NCBI RefSeq assembly: GCF_000619925.1
Contig: NZ_JHVB01000006.1
Location: 62,001 to 126,000 of the forward strand
Direction of reading: 5' to 3'
Length of the DNA stretch: 64,000 bases
From: Treponema sp. C6A8
Lineage (GTDB): Bacteria > Spirochaetota > Spirochaetia > Treponematales > Treponemataceae
The position numbers and the translations under genes are program-made. The notes beneath the pieces were generated by a model that worked only from the letters and a program-made list of their open reading frames with translations, did no database searches and was not told the DNA's origin. Positions 34,236 to 43,789 of this stretch are shown in pieces (the stretch's first letter is position 1; every line of letters starts with the position of its first letter).

Positions 34236-34643
34236 ATGAACCACATCACCGTCTCCGGAGCCATCATCCTCCGCACAAATCCAACTACCCACCAAAAAGA
34301 AATCTTCGCGACCCAGCGCGGCTACGGCGACTGGAAAGGGTGGTGGGAAATTCCCGGCGGTAAACTTGAAGCCGGAGAAACTCCTCAAGCCTGCATTGTC
34401 CGTGAAATCCGCGAGGAGCTGGCAACAGAAATCCGTGCTGAAAAAATCCTTAGCGTGGTCGAATACGACTATCCGGCCTTCCACCTGACTATGCACTGCA
34501 TTTTATGCACTATCGTTTCGGGCGAACTTAAACTTCTGGAACACGAAGCGGCTCGCTGGCTCACACGCGACACTTTGAGTTCCGTTAACTGGCTCCCGGC
34601 AGACCAGCTGATTTTGGATAAAATCGAAGAAATATTGCAATAA
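34236..34643 (+). CDS. Nudix hydrolase (MutT-like)
   Basis: The 135-residue protein has a complete Nudix box, GGKLEAGETPQACIVREIRE followed by EL, and the MutT-like context YGDWKGWWEIPGG. It probably hydrolyses a nucleoside diphosphate derivative such as 8-oxo-dGTP or a cytidine triphosphate analogue. Base composition rises sharply relative to the preceding gene, marking the right edge of the accessory island. Confidence 0.9.
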   Translation: MNHITVSGAIILRTNPTTHQKEIFATQRGYGDWKGWWEIPGGKLEAGETPQACIVREIREELATEIRAEKILSVVEYDYPAFHLTMHCILCTIVSGELKLLEHEAARWLTRDTLSSVNWLPADQLILDKIEEILQ

Positions 34644-34706
34644 AATCTCCGCTTTTAAAAATTGCTCTGGCGGGTAATGCGTGTTATATTTTAATAGAGT
34701 AGTTTT

Positions 34707-35597
34707 ATGTATTCTGATTCATTGATGAATTTTTTTCAAATTACGGAAGAACTCGGCACGCAGCAGGGGGCAGACAGCCTTTTTGAGATGGAAGGAAATG
34801 GCGTCACTTTTGCACTGGATAGCGGAATTCACACGGATGACATCTGGGCGCGAACTGCACGCGTGGAAGAATGCCTTGATTTAATCGATGATGACATTCA
34901 AAAAAAGCATATCCAGGACATGATGTATTTTACGGCCGGTGTTATGCCTGATTCTGATTCTGTGGATAATCGCTTTGAAGTCATCGAAAATCTTGAAAAT
35001 GTAATCAATGATTTTAAGGAAAGCGACAGCATTTTTGCCTCTCATCTTGTGGGAATCGGGCCTGGCGGAATCGACCACGACTGGGATTCTCTTGAGTTTA
35101 AAGGCCGCGACCACGAATATTTTGACTATGATACTGTAAATGATGAAAAAGATTTGTTTGCCCTTCAGCTGACTCTGGCTAAAAAACTCAATATGCCTTT
35201 TGTTCTTCATAGCCGCAAGGGATTTAAAGAAACTTCCGACGTATTAAAAGCTGTAAAATGGAATAGGGGAGTCCTTCACGGATTTTCCTACAGTCAGTCT
35301 GAACTGGAATTTTTCCTTGATTTGGGCTGGTATATCAGCTTCAGCGGAACTGTCACTTATGCCGGCAAAAAGAACTTCACTGATATGTCAGATTTGCTCA
35401 ACTACGTCCCAAAAGACCGCCTTTTAATTGAAACAGATTGTCCTTTTTATCCGCCGGTTCCTGTAAAAAGCGGTTCAAACGTTCCTGAAAATATCAAATA
35501 CATCTATGAATACATTGCTTCAAAAAGAAATCTCACAAGCCGCAAACTCAGCGAAATCGTAGATACGAATTTTAAGACTCTTTTCGGGCTTAAGTAA
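34707..35597 (+). CDS. TatD-family metal-dependent hydrolase
   Basis: The 296-residue protein has the TatD barrel motifs: ASHLVGIGPGGIDHDW, MPFVLHSRKGFKETSDVL, GVLHGFSYSQSELEFFLDLG and RLLIETDCPFYPP. TatD proteins are metal-dependent nucleases. The N-terminus lacks the usual HxH and is longer than normal (LDSGIHTDD takes its place), so metal binding may differ. A TATATT -10 box lies about 17 nt upstream of the start. Confidence 0.8.
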   Translation: MYSDSLMNFFQITEELGTQQGADSLFEMEGNGVTFALDSGIHTDDIWARTARVEECLDLIDDDIQKKHIQDMMYFTAGVMPDSDSVDNRFEVIENLENVINDFKESDSIFASHLVGIGPGGIDHDWDSLEFKGRDHEYFDYDTVNDEKDLFALQLTLAKKLNMPFVLHSRKGFKETSDVLKAVKWNRGVLHGFSYSQSELEFFLDLGWYISFSGTVTYAGKKNFTDMSDLLNYVPKDRLLIETDCPFYPPVPVKSGSNVPENIKYIYEYIASKRNLTSRKLSEIVDTNFKTLFGLK

Positions 35598-35687
35598 TTA
35601 TTTATATAGAAGAAAAGTCCTGATTTCATAAAATTTGTCCTTTCTCCAAAGTGTGATAAAATTAAAGTAGCAAAATTTGGAGATAAA

Positions 35688-36851
35688 ATGGAAAAAGTCG
35701 ACTGGCTCTATTTTCAAGTAAACCTTGTTTGCCTTTTGATTATGGCTAAACTCTGGCGAACTGTATTTTATGATTACAAATCGCAATATGAATCCCGCCT
35801 TTTTTCTTATGTTCTGCTTTCTACAACAATTTTTACAATTTCTGATGCGGGCTGGATTATTTTTACTTCCCTGCTTTTTCCGGGCAATATTTTTGTTAAT
35901 TATCTGATTAACATTGTTTATTTTATTTCATCGGCCTTTATTGGAATTACCTGGTTCTGGTTCTGCGAGTTTATTCTTGGCTTTGATTTTAAGAAAAATA
36001 AACCTCTTCTTGTAATTCTCCATCTTCCTTTCCTGGCTCTTTTCCTTATGTCTCTTTCTTCGCCTCTCACACACTATATTTTTTACATTGATGATGCAAA
36101 TGTTTACCAGCGCGGCCCTTACCACATTCTTCAGGTTTTCTGCATGAATATTTACTTTATCATCACAAGCATTCAGGGCCTTATCCGCCTTTTTGATAAA
36201 AACGAAATCGCGATGAAAAAGAAATATATTTCTATTTCCACACTGATTTTATGGGCTTTCACCGCGCAGATGATTCAGGTCTGCATTCCGGGCTATCCGA
36301 CAATAGAAATCGGACTTGTAATGGCGCTTTTCAGCGTTTATGTTGAACTCCGAAATTCCATCATTTCGATTGACCAGCTTACCCAGATTAACAACCGAAC
36401 CCAGCTTTTAAAATATCTTTCACAAAAGTTTAAGACCTTTAATGGAAATGATTCTTCTAAAAATCTCTATCTGATGGTGCTTGATGTTGATGATTTTAAG
36501 CACATAAACGACAAATTCGGTCATATGGAAGGTGATTTTGCCCTTAAACTTGTTGCTGATTCCCTTAAAAAGGTTGCCGCAAACACAAGCTGCTTTATTT
36601 CGCGTCTTGGCGGTGATGAATTTGTTGTTGTTACGGAAAAAGAAAATGATAGCCTTGCTGAAAATCTTTCTGAAACAATCAGAAATCAGATTATGAAGGA
36701 CAGCAGCAATACAGAAAAGAAATACAAAATTTCTGCTTCAATCGGTTTTGCCAAAAAAGACGACAACAACTCTACGGTTGCTGACCTCTTAAAAAGCGCC
36801 GACGAAGCAATGTATCACAACAAGCAGGAACATAAAAAGCTGGCTAACTAA
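35688..36851 (+). CDS. Membrane diguanylate cyclase (GGDEF)
   Basis: The 387-residue protein has six or seven hydrophobic segments in residues 1-225 and a GGDEF domain from about 230. The active-site motif RLGGDEF is intact (R306-F312), so it probably makes cyclic di-GMP from GTP. The RxxD inhibitory site expected just upstream is absent (NTSCFIS precedes it), so product inhibition may be weak. GGAG precedes the start codon. Confidence 0.9.
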   Translation: MEKVDWLYFQVNLVCLLIMAKLWRTVFYDYKSQYESRLFSYVLLSTTIFTISDAGWIIFTSLLFPGNIFVNYLINIVYFISSAFIGITWFWFCEFILGFDFKKNKPLLVILHLPFLALFLMSLSSPLTHYIFYIDDANVYQRGPYHILQVFCMNIYFIITSIQGLIRLFDKNEIAMKKKYISISTLILWAFTAQMIQVCIPGYPTIEIGLVMALFSVYVELRNSIISIDQLTQINNRTQLLKYLSQKFKTFNGNDSSKNLYLMVLDVDDFKHINDKFGHMEGDFALKLVADSLKKVAANTSCFISRLGGDEFVVVTEKENDSLAENLSETIRNQIMKDSSNTEKKYKISASIGFAKKDDNNSTVADLLKSADEAMYHNKQEHKKLAN

Positions 36852-36876
36852 ACTGGCGGCCAAAAGTGCCACCCGC

Positions 36877-38187
36877 TTATTTTCTCAGTCTGTAAACCTT
36901 TGAATTTCTCTTTGTATTCCAGATGGCTTTTCTTTCTGCCGGCAGGTCGTCAATATTTCCAAGCTCAAATCCCAGATTTTCAAACCAGTCTGCAGCCTGA
37001 GTTGTCATAATAAAGACGCTGGCGGCATTTTTCATCTTTGCCATATTGATAAGATGCTTTACCAGCTTGAGGCCGATTCCCATGTGGGCAAAGTTTTCAT
37101 CCACCGCAACAGCCGCAATTTCTGCCTGGCCATCGCCGTAAAAATGAAGGGCACTGCAGGCGTGAACACCACCGTCAATCTCGTATACCACAAAATCAGA
37201 AAGTTCACTGGCAAGCTGCTGTTCCGTTCGCGATAAAAGCTTTCCGCTTTCCATAAAAGGCCGCATAACTCCCAAAACTGCCGGAATATCTGTCTGTTCC
37301 ATGGCGCGGATTTTGCCGTAGTTGCTGGTATAAATCATGGTTCCCGAACCAAGATCGCTGAAAATTTCGCAAGGAAGAACGCCGTCAAGATTTCCGTCTA
37401 CAAGGTGAACACGGGTAACTCCGCGTCGGCAGGCATCCTTTGCAAGCTTCAAAACCGAAATAACATCAAAATCAGCATCTTCGTTAGCGCTCAAGAATTC
37501 GTCAACTTCTTCCAGGTTCATAGCAGGAACATCACCGTTAGCAGCAAGGGCAAAGTGTTCCGGCACATGACAGTTGGCCGAATTAATAGTCTTACCTTCC
37601 ATCACGTAAAAAAGCTTATCCGCATTCAGACTGATTGCCACCGCCTGGGCAAGTGAAACAGAAGAAATATTGTAAGGACGTCCACTGGTATTCCATCCGA
37701 TGCAAGGGAAAATCGGAATAAAACCATCATCCAGAACTTTTTTTATTGCATCTGCCTGAAGCTTATCAATTTCACCGGCAGTTCCGTAATCAAAACCATC
37801 CAGAACACCCTTGGCACGTGAACGTACCCAGTTCCCGATAATCGCGTTAATATCGTTAGCCGCAAGACTTGTCATCACGATATTTGAAACGTCAAAAGCC
37901 GCCATTTTAATAACCGGCATGGCATCAGTTTCCGTAACACGGCAGCCGTTTTTGTAAGTCCACTCAATTTTTTCTGCCTTTAAAAGCTGATCAATTCGAC
38001 TGCGGGCCCCCGGAATAATTACAACCTTAATTCCCGCCTGATGAAGCAGGGCAATATCGCGGATATGACTTGAAAAAAGCGGAGACTCAATCGTTTTATC
38101 ATCAAGATAAATTACGACCGTTGCATTCTTAAACTTCTGCAAATAGCGGATTACATTACGAATATTTTCTGCACTTTTGACGCTCAT
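36877..38187 (-). CDS. argA: N-acetylglutamate synthase (amino-acid kinase plus GNAT)
   Basis: The 436-residue protein has an amino-acid kinase-like domain (VVIPGARSRIDQLL, NWVRSRAKGVLDGFDYG; about 1-290) followed by a GNAT acetyltransferase domain (AAVAVDENFAHMGIGLKLVK; about 290-436). This fusion is bacterial ArgA, which acetylates glutamate in the first step of arginine synthesis. TGATATAAT ends six nt before the ATG and there is no ribosome site, so the mRNA is probably leaderless. It diverges from hrpB across 37 bp. Confidence 0.88.
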   Translation of the reverse strand: MSVKSAENIRNVIRYLQKFKNATVVIYLDDKTIESPLFSSHIRDIALLHQAGIKVVIIPGARSRIDQLLKAEKIEWTYKNGCRVTETDAMPVIKMAAFDVSNIVMTSLAANDINAIIGNWVRSRAKGVLDGFDYGTAGEIDKLQADAIKKVLDDGFIPIFPCIGWNTSGRPYNISSVSLAQAVAISLNADKLFYVMEGKTINSANCHVPEHFALAANGDVPAMNLEEVDEFLSANEDADFDVISVLKLAKDACRRGVTRVHLVDGNLDGVLPCEIFSDLGSGTMIYTSNYGKIRAMEQTDIPAVLGVMRPFMESGKLLSRTEQQLASELSDFVVYEIDGGVHACSALHFYGDGQAEIAAVAVDENFAHMGIGLKLVKHLINMAKMKNAASVFIMTTQAADWFENLGFELGNIDDLPAERKAIWNTKRNSKVYRLRK

Positions 38188-38224
38188 AAGTTTATTATAT
38201 CACAAAAAATGCTATAATTTCAGC
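38188..38224. promoter_or_regulatory. Divergent pair of leaderless promoters, argA/hrpB
   Basis: In 37 bp, TGATATAAT (38202 to 38194, minus strand) lies six nt before the argA ATG, and TGCTATAAT (38210-38218, plus strand) lies six nt before the hrpB ATG. Both are extended -10 boxes and neither start has a ribosome site. The two promoters are too close to be occupied at the same time, so the genes may compete. Confidence 0.7.
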
Positions 38225-40783
38225 ATGACTTTTCCCGAATCCATTTCAAAATTTCCAATAACTGCACATCTTGAAGAAATCTGCTCAACTTTGAAAGCGT
38301 CGCCTTCCCGGGCGTTGGTTTTGACGGCAGAAACTGGTGCGGGAAAGTCTACCGTATTGCCGCTGGCACTTTTGCAGGCATTCGCGGGCGGGGAAGGGGG
38401 CAACAACTCCGCGGGAAGTTCAACTGCCACCGCCAGTGCCCCTTCCGCCCCGGGAAAAATCCTTATGACAGAGCCGCGTCGTCTTGCGGTTGTCGGCGTC
38501 ACTAACCGCGTTTCAGAACTCCTGGGCCAGCAGACCGGCTCCACCGTCGGCTACCGTATCCACCTTGAAAACCGCGTTTCCCCTCAGACCCGCCTTGAAG
38601 TGATGACCGAGGCCATTTTAATCCGCATGCTTCAGTCTGACCCGGCCCTTGAAGGCGTAAATCTTGTTGTCCTCGACGAGTTTCACGAGCGCTCCGTAAA
38701 CACCGACCTTGCTCTTGCTTTTTTACGCGAGGCCATGGAACTCCGCGACGACCTTTTTGTCATCATAATGTCGGCTACAATCGAAAGCAAAAAAATTGCT
38801 GATTTTCTCGGCGGTGCCCCTGTCCTTGAAATCCCGGGCCGCACTTTCCCGGTTGATATTATTTATGATGATAAGCTTTCTTGCGAAAGCGTAGTTTTAG
38901 GCCAACTCCAACGTATCAGTCACAACCCGGCCGGCAGTGCCCCGGGGCAAGCGGCAAAAGATGACCCCATCAGCATTTTAGTTTTTCTTCCCGGCATTTC
39001 AGAAATCCGTAAAGTGCAGGCAAATCTGACCGCCGAACTAACTGGCCGCTCAGACGTCGAACTTTGCGTCCTTCATTCGTCAATTTCTTTTTCCGAGCAG
39101 AAGCACATTCTCACACCGCCGCCAGCCGGAATTACCCGCGTTATTTTATCTTCCGCAATCGCAGAAACTTCGCTCACCGTTCCTGGCGTCAGCGTCGTCA
39201 TCGACTCAGGACTTTCCCGCGTCAACCGCATAAATCTTTCCACCGGCATGGAAAACCTCGTAACCGAAAATGAAAGTGAATTTTCAGCCGCACAGAGGAC
39301 AGGCCGCGCCGGCCGAGAAGGCCCTGGAAAATGCATCCGTTTATGGAACAAGTTTGACGTTCGCGCCAAATCCCTGCAGCCCGAAATTCTCCGCACTGAT
39401 TTGACTCAGCTGGTTCTTGAATGCTGCGACCGCGGCATTTACGATCTTTCAAAAATCGTCTGGCTGGATTCCCCGCAGCCAAATGCCTGGAAAAGTGCCG
39501 CCGAATTGCTGAAAAGCTTAGGCTGTATTGATGATAAAAATCACATTCTGCCGCGCGGGAAGGCGACATTACAGCTTGGAATTTCCGTAAGATTAGCCTG
39601 CATTGGCATCGATGGAATGACAGGATTTGATAAAAATAACTCATCAAAATCGCCAGTCTTAGCTAAAAATGCCGCAGAATTTCTCATAAAATACGGTCAA
39701 TATTCGCAAAGTCCGGCTAATATTCAGTCGCAGTTTTTGCGAAATTTTGAACAAAAATTCTCAAAAATTTGCCAGAATTTCACAGATTTTCAGAAAATTT
39801 GCTCAAATTCAGCCGATTTTAATCAAAAAAACTCGCCAATTTTGCTGCTTTCAGGATTCCCTGACAGAATCGCCCTTCGTTTATCAGAAATGAAAAAATC
39901 TCCGGACGGAACTCCAATCCCGGAATATCAGTTCCCCAGCGGCCGTAAAGCGGTTATCCATAATTCTAAGCACACCTCTTCAAAATGGATACTTGCCCCA
40001 GAAGTTATGGCCGGTCAGACAGAAGGCCTAATTTTTGACTTTGAAGAACTCGACACAGAGGCCGCAGAAAACTGGCTTTATGCTCACGCCAGCACAAGTC
40101 AGAGCTGCCGCTTCGAAAACGGAAAAATCATAAAGACTGAAAACCTCGCTTATGGCGAACTCGTTTTGTCATCCAAAAAGCTTCCGTCATCAAAGGAAGA
40201 TTACGCCCAAGCCTGGCTGACAGAAATCCGCTCAAAAGGTATTCCTGCGCTTCCACAGGAGGCAAAAATCACTTCCTTCTTAGAACGCCTGAACTTCCTG
40301 GCCCAGCAAAATCCTGATGATGCAGAGCTTTCTCAAAAAATCACTGAACTTACGGACTCACCTGAAAAATGGCTTTTACCCTTTATCACCGGCACAAACC
40401 TCACAGCCGAAATGGTATATAACGCCCTGACCTGGTATTTCACCTATCAAAATATAGACACCACCGTTCCAACTCAAATCACCCTGCAGAACGGAAACCG
40501 CGCCAAAGTAAAATACGAAAGCCTGGCATCCCCGGAAGACAAAACAAAACTCGTTCTTCGTCCGGTCATCGAAATCATAATCCAGCGTGCCTTCGGCGTC
40601 ACCGTCACCCCAAAAATCGCCGGCATGAAAGTCCTATTCCGTTTACTTTCCCCAGCCCAGCGCCCCCTGCAAATCACCGACGACCTGGAAAACTTCTGGT
40701 CATCTACCTGGCCTCAAATCTGCAAGGAAATGAAGGGACGTTATCCCAAGCATAACTGGGATCTGTCGAAAAAGGATTCTTAG
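38225..40783 (+). CDS. hrpB: ATP-dependent helicase HrpB
   Basis: The 852-residue DEAH-type helicase has Walker A ETGAGKST, VLDEFHERSVNTDLAL, MSATIES, and AQRTGRAGREGPGKCIRLW at motif VI, with an HrpB-type C-terminal region (GRYPKHNWDLSKKDS is the classic end). Two insertions are unusual: a Gly/Ser/Ala stretch near residue 60, and an Asn/Gln/Phe/Ser-rich AT-rich insertion at about 500-545 (bases 39700-39845). The ATG at 38225 has a -10 box six nt upstream and no ribosome site. Confidence 0.92.
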   Translation: MTFPESISKFPITAHLEEICSTLKASPSRALVLTAETGAGKSTVLPLALLQAFAGGEGGNNSAGSSTATASAPSAPGKILMTEPRRLAVVGVTNRVSELLGQQTGSTVGYRIHLENRVSPQTRLEVMTEAILIRMLQSDPALEGVNLVVLDEFHERSVNTDLALAFLREAMELRDDLFVIIMSATIESKKIADFLGGAPVLEIPGRTFPVDIIYDDKLSCESVVLGQLQRISHNPAGSAPGQAAKDDPISILVFLPGISEIRKVQANLTAELTGRSDVELCVLHSSISFSEQKHILTPPPAGITRVILSSAIAETSLTVPGVSVVIDSGLSRVNRINLSTGMENLVTENESEFSAAQRTGRAGREGPGKCIRLWNKFDVRAKSLQPEILRTDLTQLVLECCDRGIYDLSKIVWLDSPQPNAWKSAAELLKSLGCIDDKNHILPRGKATLQLGISVRLACIGIDGMTGFDKNNSSKSPVLAKNAAEFLIKYGQYSQSPANIQSQFLRNFEQKFSKICQNFTDFQKICSNSADFNQKNSPILLLSGFPDRIALRLSEMKKSPDGTPIPEYQFPSGRKAVIHNSKHTSSKWILAPEVMAGQTEGLIFDFEELDTEAAENWLYAHASTSQSCRFENGKIIKTENLAYGELVLSSKKLPSSKEDYAQAWLTEIRSKGIPALPQEAKITSFLERLNFLAQQNPDDAELSQKITELTDSPEKWLLPFITGTNLTAEMVYNALTWYFTYQNIDTTVPTQITLQNGNRAKVKYESLASPEDKTKLVLRPVIEIIIQRAFGVTVTPKIAGMKVLFRLLSPAQRPLQITDDLENFWSSTWPQICKEMKGRYPKHNWDLSKKDS

Positions 40784-40792
40784 TGCTATCCT

Positions 40793-40827
40793 TTGACGTC
40801 ATCCTCAAAAAGATATAAAATTTCCCC
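40793..40827 (+). promoter_or_regulatory. Consensus leaderless promoter of the YdcF-like gene
   Basis: TTGACG (40793-40798), a 17-bp spacer, TAAAAT (40816-40821), then TTCCCC and the ATG at 40828. With a strong -35 and -10 at ideal spacing, transcription should start at or next to the ATG. Confidence 0.75.
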
Positions 40828-41667
40828 ATGAACTTTAATAAATCAAAAATCATCTATCTTTCAGAATTTATTCTTGGCGAACTTTTCATCATCTACTGCA
40901 TGATTTTGCACTTTATAAATCCAGGAACTCTTCTCAGTGAATTGTATTCTTTCAGCAATATCTGGCTATTTCTTGGCGCACTGCTAATTTTCCTTTCAAC
41001 CTATCGCAAAAATCATCAGAAATCCTTCTGGTTTGCATTAAAAAAGTGGCAAAAAGTGTCATTCATGGTCATTTTTGGGGCAGGAATAACGATTTCCGCT
41101 ATCAACCTTTATTTTATCCGTCATCCTGCCATCGCAAAAACCCCGAATGCAAATATCGTAATCCTGCTTGGCGGCGGAATCGATAAAAACGGTCAACTCC
41201 CGGATGCAGTTAAAGCCCGCTGCAAAACCGCCATGGATTACATGAAAAGCAATCCAAATGCCATTTTAATTACAACAGGAGGCGCACTTAAAAACCTCCC
41301 GGCAGAAGCACCCGCTACAAAAGAATATCTGATAAATCAAGGACTTGAAGCAGACAGAATTCTCATTGAACCAAATGCCCGCGACACAATCCAGAACTTT
41401 CAGTACAGCTGCAAAGTCCTTTCAGAATATTACAACTGTCCGCAGTCGCAAATTCTAAACAGTGACGTACTTATCGTAACAAGCTTCTTCCATCTGGCCC
41501 GATCACAGCATCTTGCCCGCCGCATGGGCTTTACCCGCACCACAGGCCTAGGCTCTCGCACCCCGGCCATCAAACTCTTAGACGCCTATTCCCGCGAAAT
41601 CTGCGCTTACATCAAACTAAACCTCCGCATCCTTCTGACCGGCAAACCAAAAAAGATAGAGGCATAA
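40828..41667 (+). CDS. YdcF/SanA-like DUF218 membrane protein
   Basis: The 279-residue protein has three hydrophobic segments in the first 100 residues and a DUF218 domain: NIVILLGGGIDKNGQLPDAV, ILITTGG, APATKEYLINQG and EPNARDTIQNF. Members act in envelope or cell-wall related processes, with unclear chemistry. The mRNA appears leaderless, and a strong hairpin terminator follows the stop. Confidence 0.85.
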   Translation: MNFNKSKIIYLSEFILGELFIIYCMILHFINPGTLLSELYSFSNIWLFLGALLIFLSTYRKNHQKSFWFALKKWQKVSFMVIFGAGITISAINLYFIRHPAIAKTPNANIVILLGGGIDKNGQLPDAVKARCKTAMDYMKSNPNAILITTGGALKNLPAEAPATKEYLINQGLEADRILIEPNARDTIQNFQYSCKVLSEYYNCPQSQILNSDVLIVTSFFHLARSQHLARRMGFTRTTGLGSRTPAIKLLDAYSREICAYIKLNLRILLTGKPKKIEA

Positions 41668-41669
41668 AA

Positions 41670-41699
41670 AAAGGTGATGACATTTTTGTCATCACCTTT
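41670..41699. terminator. Bidirectional rho-independent terminator
   Basis: AAAGGTGATGACA (41670-41682) pairs perfectly with 41687-41699 across a TTTT loop. A-tracts before it provide the U-tract for the minus strand. It separates the convergent YdcF-like and proC genes. Confidence 0.9.
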
Positions 41700-41739
41700 C
41701 TTACTATTCACCTGTCATTATTTGGCTAGCGCCTATAAT

Positions 41740-42537
41740 CTATTTCCCCATACTAGACGACTTATCATAAGCCGCAACAACTGCCGAAATCACTGCGTCA
41801 CGCAATCCCTTGTTCTCCAGAGCCGCTACACCATCGATTGTAGTTCCGCCCGGCGAACAAACAGAATCCTTCAATACAGCCGGATGCTTTCCACTTTCCA
41901 GCACCAGTTCAGCCGAGCCCTTCACAGTCTGGGCTGCATAAATATAAGCCTGGCTGCGTGGCATTCCGCACTTTACGGCAGCGTCGGCAAGAGCTTCAAT
42001 GAACATAAATACAAAAGCCGGGCCTGAACCGCTTACGGCAGTAACACAGTCCATCAGTTTTTCCGGCACCTGTTCAACTTTACCAGCCGCTTCCAGAATG
42101 ACTTTCACTTCGGCAAGCTCTTCTTCGCTGATATTCGAACCGCAGCTGAGGGCTGTCATTGCCTGACCAATCTGAGCCGGAACATTAGGCATAATTCTTA
42201 CAAAGCGAACGCCCTTTACGAAGCCTTCAAGTTTTTCAATCGACATTCCTGCTGCCATTGAAATTACAAGGGCATCCTTAGAAAGGGCAGGGGCAATTTC
42301 TTTAAGTACGGCTTCTACCATTACAGGTTTTACGCCGATAAAAACATATTTTGAATCTTTTACAGCATCAGTATTTTTTTCAAAGCTCTTACAGCCGTTT
42401 TCTTCAGCAAATGCCTTTGCGTGCTCCGGATTTTTGCTTGTCACAGCCACATTCCAGGCATCAAACTTTTTACAAACTGCGCGCATAATCGCACCGCCCA
42501 TAGCACCAGTACCAATACAAGAAATTTTTGCTTTCAT
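41740..42537 (-). CDS. proC: Pyrroline-5-carboxylate reductase
   Basis: The 265-residue protein has a Rossmann start CIGTGAMGGAIM, VFIGVKPVM, and the C-terminal signature TVKGSAELVLESGKHPAVLK and SPGGTTIDGVAALE. It reduces pyrroline-5-carboxylate to proline with NAD(P)H, the last step of the pathway. AGGGGGC lies before the start as ribosome site. It is the last gene of a four-gene leftward operon that encodes the whole route from glutamate. Confidence 0.96.
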   Translation of the reverse strand: MKAKISCIGTGAMGGAIMRAVCKKFDAWNVAVTSKNPEHAKAFAEENGCKSFEKNTDAVKDSKYVFIGVKPVMVEAVLKEIAPALSKDALVISMAAGMSIEKLEGFVKGVRFVRIMPNVPAQIGQAMTALSCGSNISEEELAEVKVILEAAGKVEQVPEKLMDCVTAVSGSGPAFVFMFIEALADAAVKCGMPRSQAYIYAAQTVKGSAELVLESGKHPAVLKDSVCSPGGTTIDGVAALENKGLRDAVISAVVAAYDKSSSMGK

Positions 42538-42582
42538 TTTAAGCCCCCTGAGCGAAGAAGCTGTCCTTCTTCTTTTTTTATC

Positions 42583-42969
42583 TTATTTTGATTTCACCAA
42601 AATTACAATCAGCGCTGCAAACAGTACAAAAACAAAAATCATAAAAAACCATTTGATTCTGTAATCAAAAGTGTCCAAAAACTTATCAATAATTTTTACT
42701 TTAATTACGCCAAAAAGTACCGGTATTCCCATAACCCATAAAAATGCCAAAAAAGCATTTCCTTTCGGAACTTGGATTTCAATTCCAAAAAGCATATCCA
42801 AAAGAATATAAATACACCATACAAAAAGAACTCCAACAAGACCATGAAGTTGAATTATATTTCTTTCAGTGTAAGGATCCGGGTTATGCTCCAGACTGCG
42901 TTTTATACGATTTCTATCTTCATTTTTGGGAACAACTTTTCCAAAAAGACTTCGTTTGTATTTCATCAT
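42583..42969 (-). CDS. Small membrane protein of unknown function in the proline operon
   Basis: About 128 residues, with a basic N-terminus, a central hydrophobic segment (LVGVLFVWCIYILLDMLF), a second (FLAFLWVMGIPVLFGVI) and a C-terminal one (WFFMIFVFVLFAALIVILV), so probably three transmembrane helices. I do not recognise a family. It starts 1 bp after the proB stop and lies 45 bp before proC, so it is co-transcribed with proline synthesis genes; whether it has a role there is unknown. Confidence 0.65.
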   Translation of the reverse strand: MMKYKRSLFGKVVPKNEDRNRIKRSLEHNPDPYTERNIIQLHGLVGVLFVWCIYILLDMLFGIEIQVPKGNAFLAFLWVMGIPVLFGVIKVKIIDKFLDTFDYRIKWFFMIFVFVLFAALIVILVKSK

Positions 42970-42970
42970 C

Positions 42971-43771
42971 CTATTCCGCAAGAAAAATCGTTCCGTTAGA
43001 ACTGCCGTCTGCCAGTTTCATCAGAACCTCGTCCTTGGAGCCGTTTGCCAGCAGCATGTGAATTCCGTAAGCCGTAACCTTTTCAGCCGCCTGAAGCTTA
43101 GTCTCCATTCCACCAGTTCCAAAGGCATTAGTATCGCCGATTTTAATCTCTTTACGAAGTTCCGGAATCGAAGTAACCTCATCAACCAGCTTAGCATCCG
43201 GGTTAGTCTTAGGATTATCCGAATAAACGCCGTCAATGTCGCTGAACAAAATCAGCAGATCCGCACTCCACAAAATCGCAGTCAGAGCGCTCAGGTTATC
43301 GTTATCACCGATTTTTATTTCATCAAAGCTTACGCTGTCGTTTTCATTGATAATAGGAACAACACCCTCATCAACAAGAGTAAAAAGCGTATTACGGATA
43401 TTAAGTGAGCGGTGCTCGTTCTTAAAATCATCCTTAGTCAAAAGCAGCTGCCCGATATGAAGTCCTTGCTTCTGAAAAGCCTTTCTCCACTGATGCATCA
43501 GCTCCACCTGCCCAATCGAACAGAGCGCCTGACGATAATGAACGTCCTTTTTTCGCGCCCATTCCTTAGTGGTAGAAACTCCGGCAACCTGCGCCCCCGA
43601 AGACACAAGAATAATCTGCTTTCCCTGCTTAATCAGTTCCGCGCACTGAGCCGCAAAACTAGCCATAAACTCCGTATTCTGAGTTCCATCCGGCAGTGCC
43701 AGCGTATTCGAACCAATCTTTATAACAATTTTTCGCGACCCTTTAATTACTTCAGCAATTTTTTCACTCAT
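42971..43771 (-). CDS. proB: Glutamate 5-kinase
   Basis: The 266-residue amino-acid kinase has RKIVIKIGSNTLA, ILVSSGAQVAGV, VPIINENDSVSFDEIKIGDN and LFSDIDGVYSDNPKTNPDA, then GTGGMETKLQAAE. It phosphorylates glutamate, the first and usually feedback-controlled step of proline synthesis. The C-terminal PUA domain of E. coli ProB is missing, which is common in shorter forms. GGAAGGAC precedes the ATG. Confidence 0.96.
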   Translation of the reverse strand: MSEKIAEVIKGSRKIVIKIGSNTLALPDGTQNTEFMASFAAQCAELIKQGKQIILVSSGAQVAGVSTTKEWARKKDVHYRQALCSIGQVELMHQWRKAFQKQGLHIGQLLLTKDDFKNEHRSLNIRNTLFTLVDEGVVPIINENDSVSFDEIKIGDNDNLSALTAILWSADLLILFSDIDGVYSDNPKTNPDAKLVDEVTSIPELRKEIKIGDTNAFGTGGMETKLQAAEKVTAYGIHMLLANGSKDEVLMKLADGSSNGTIFLAE

Positions 43772-43789
43772 CTTATCTGTCCTTCCCTT

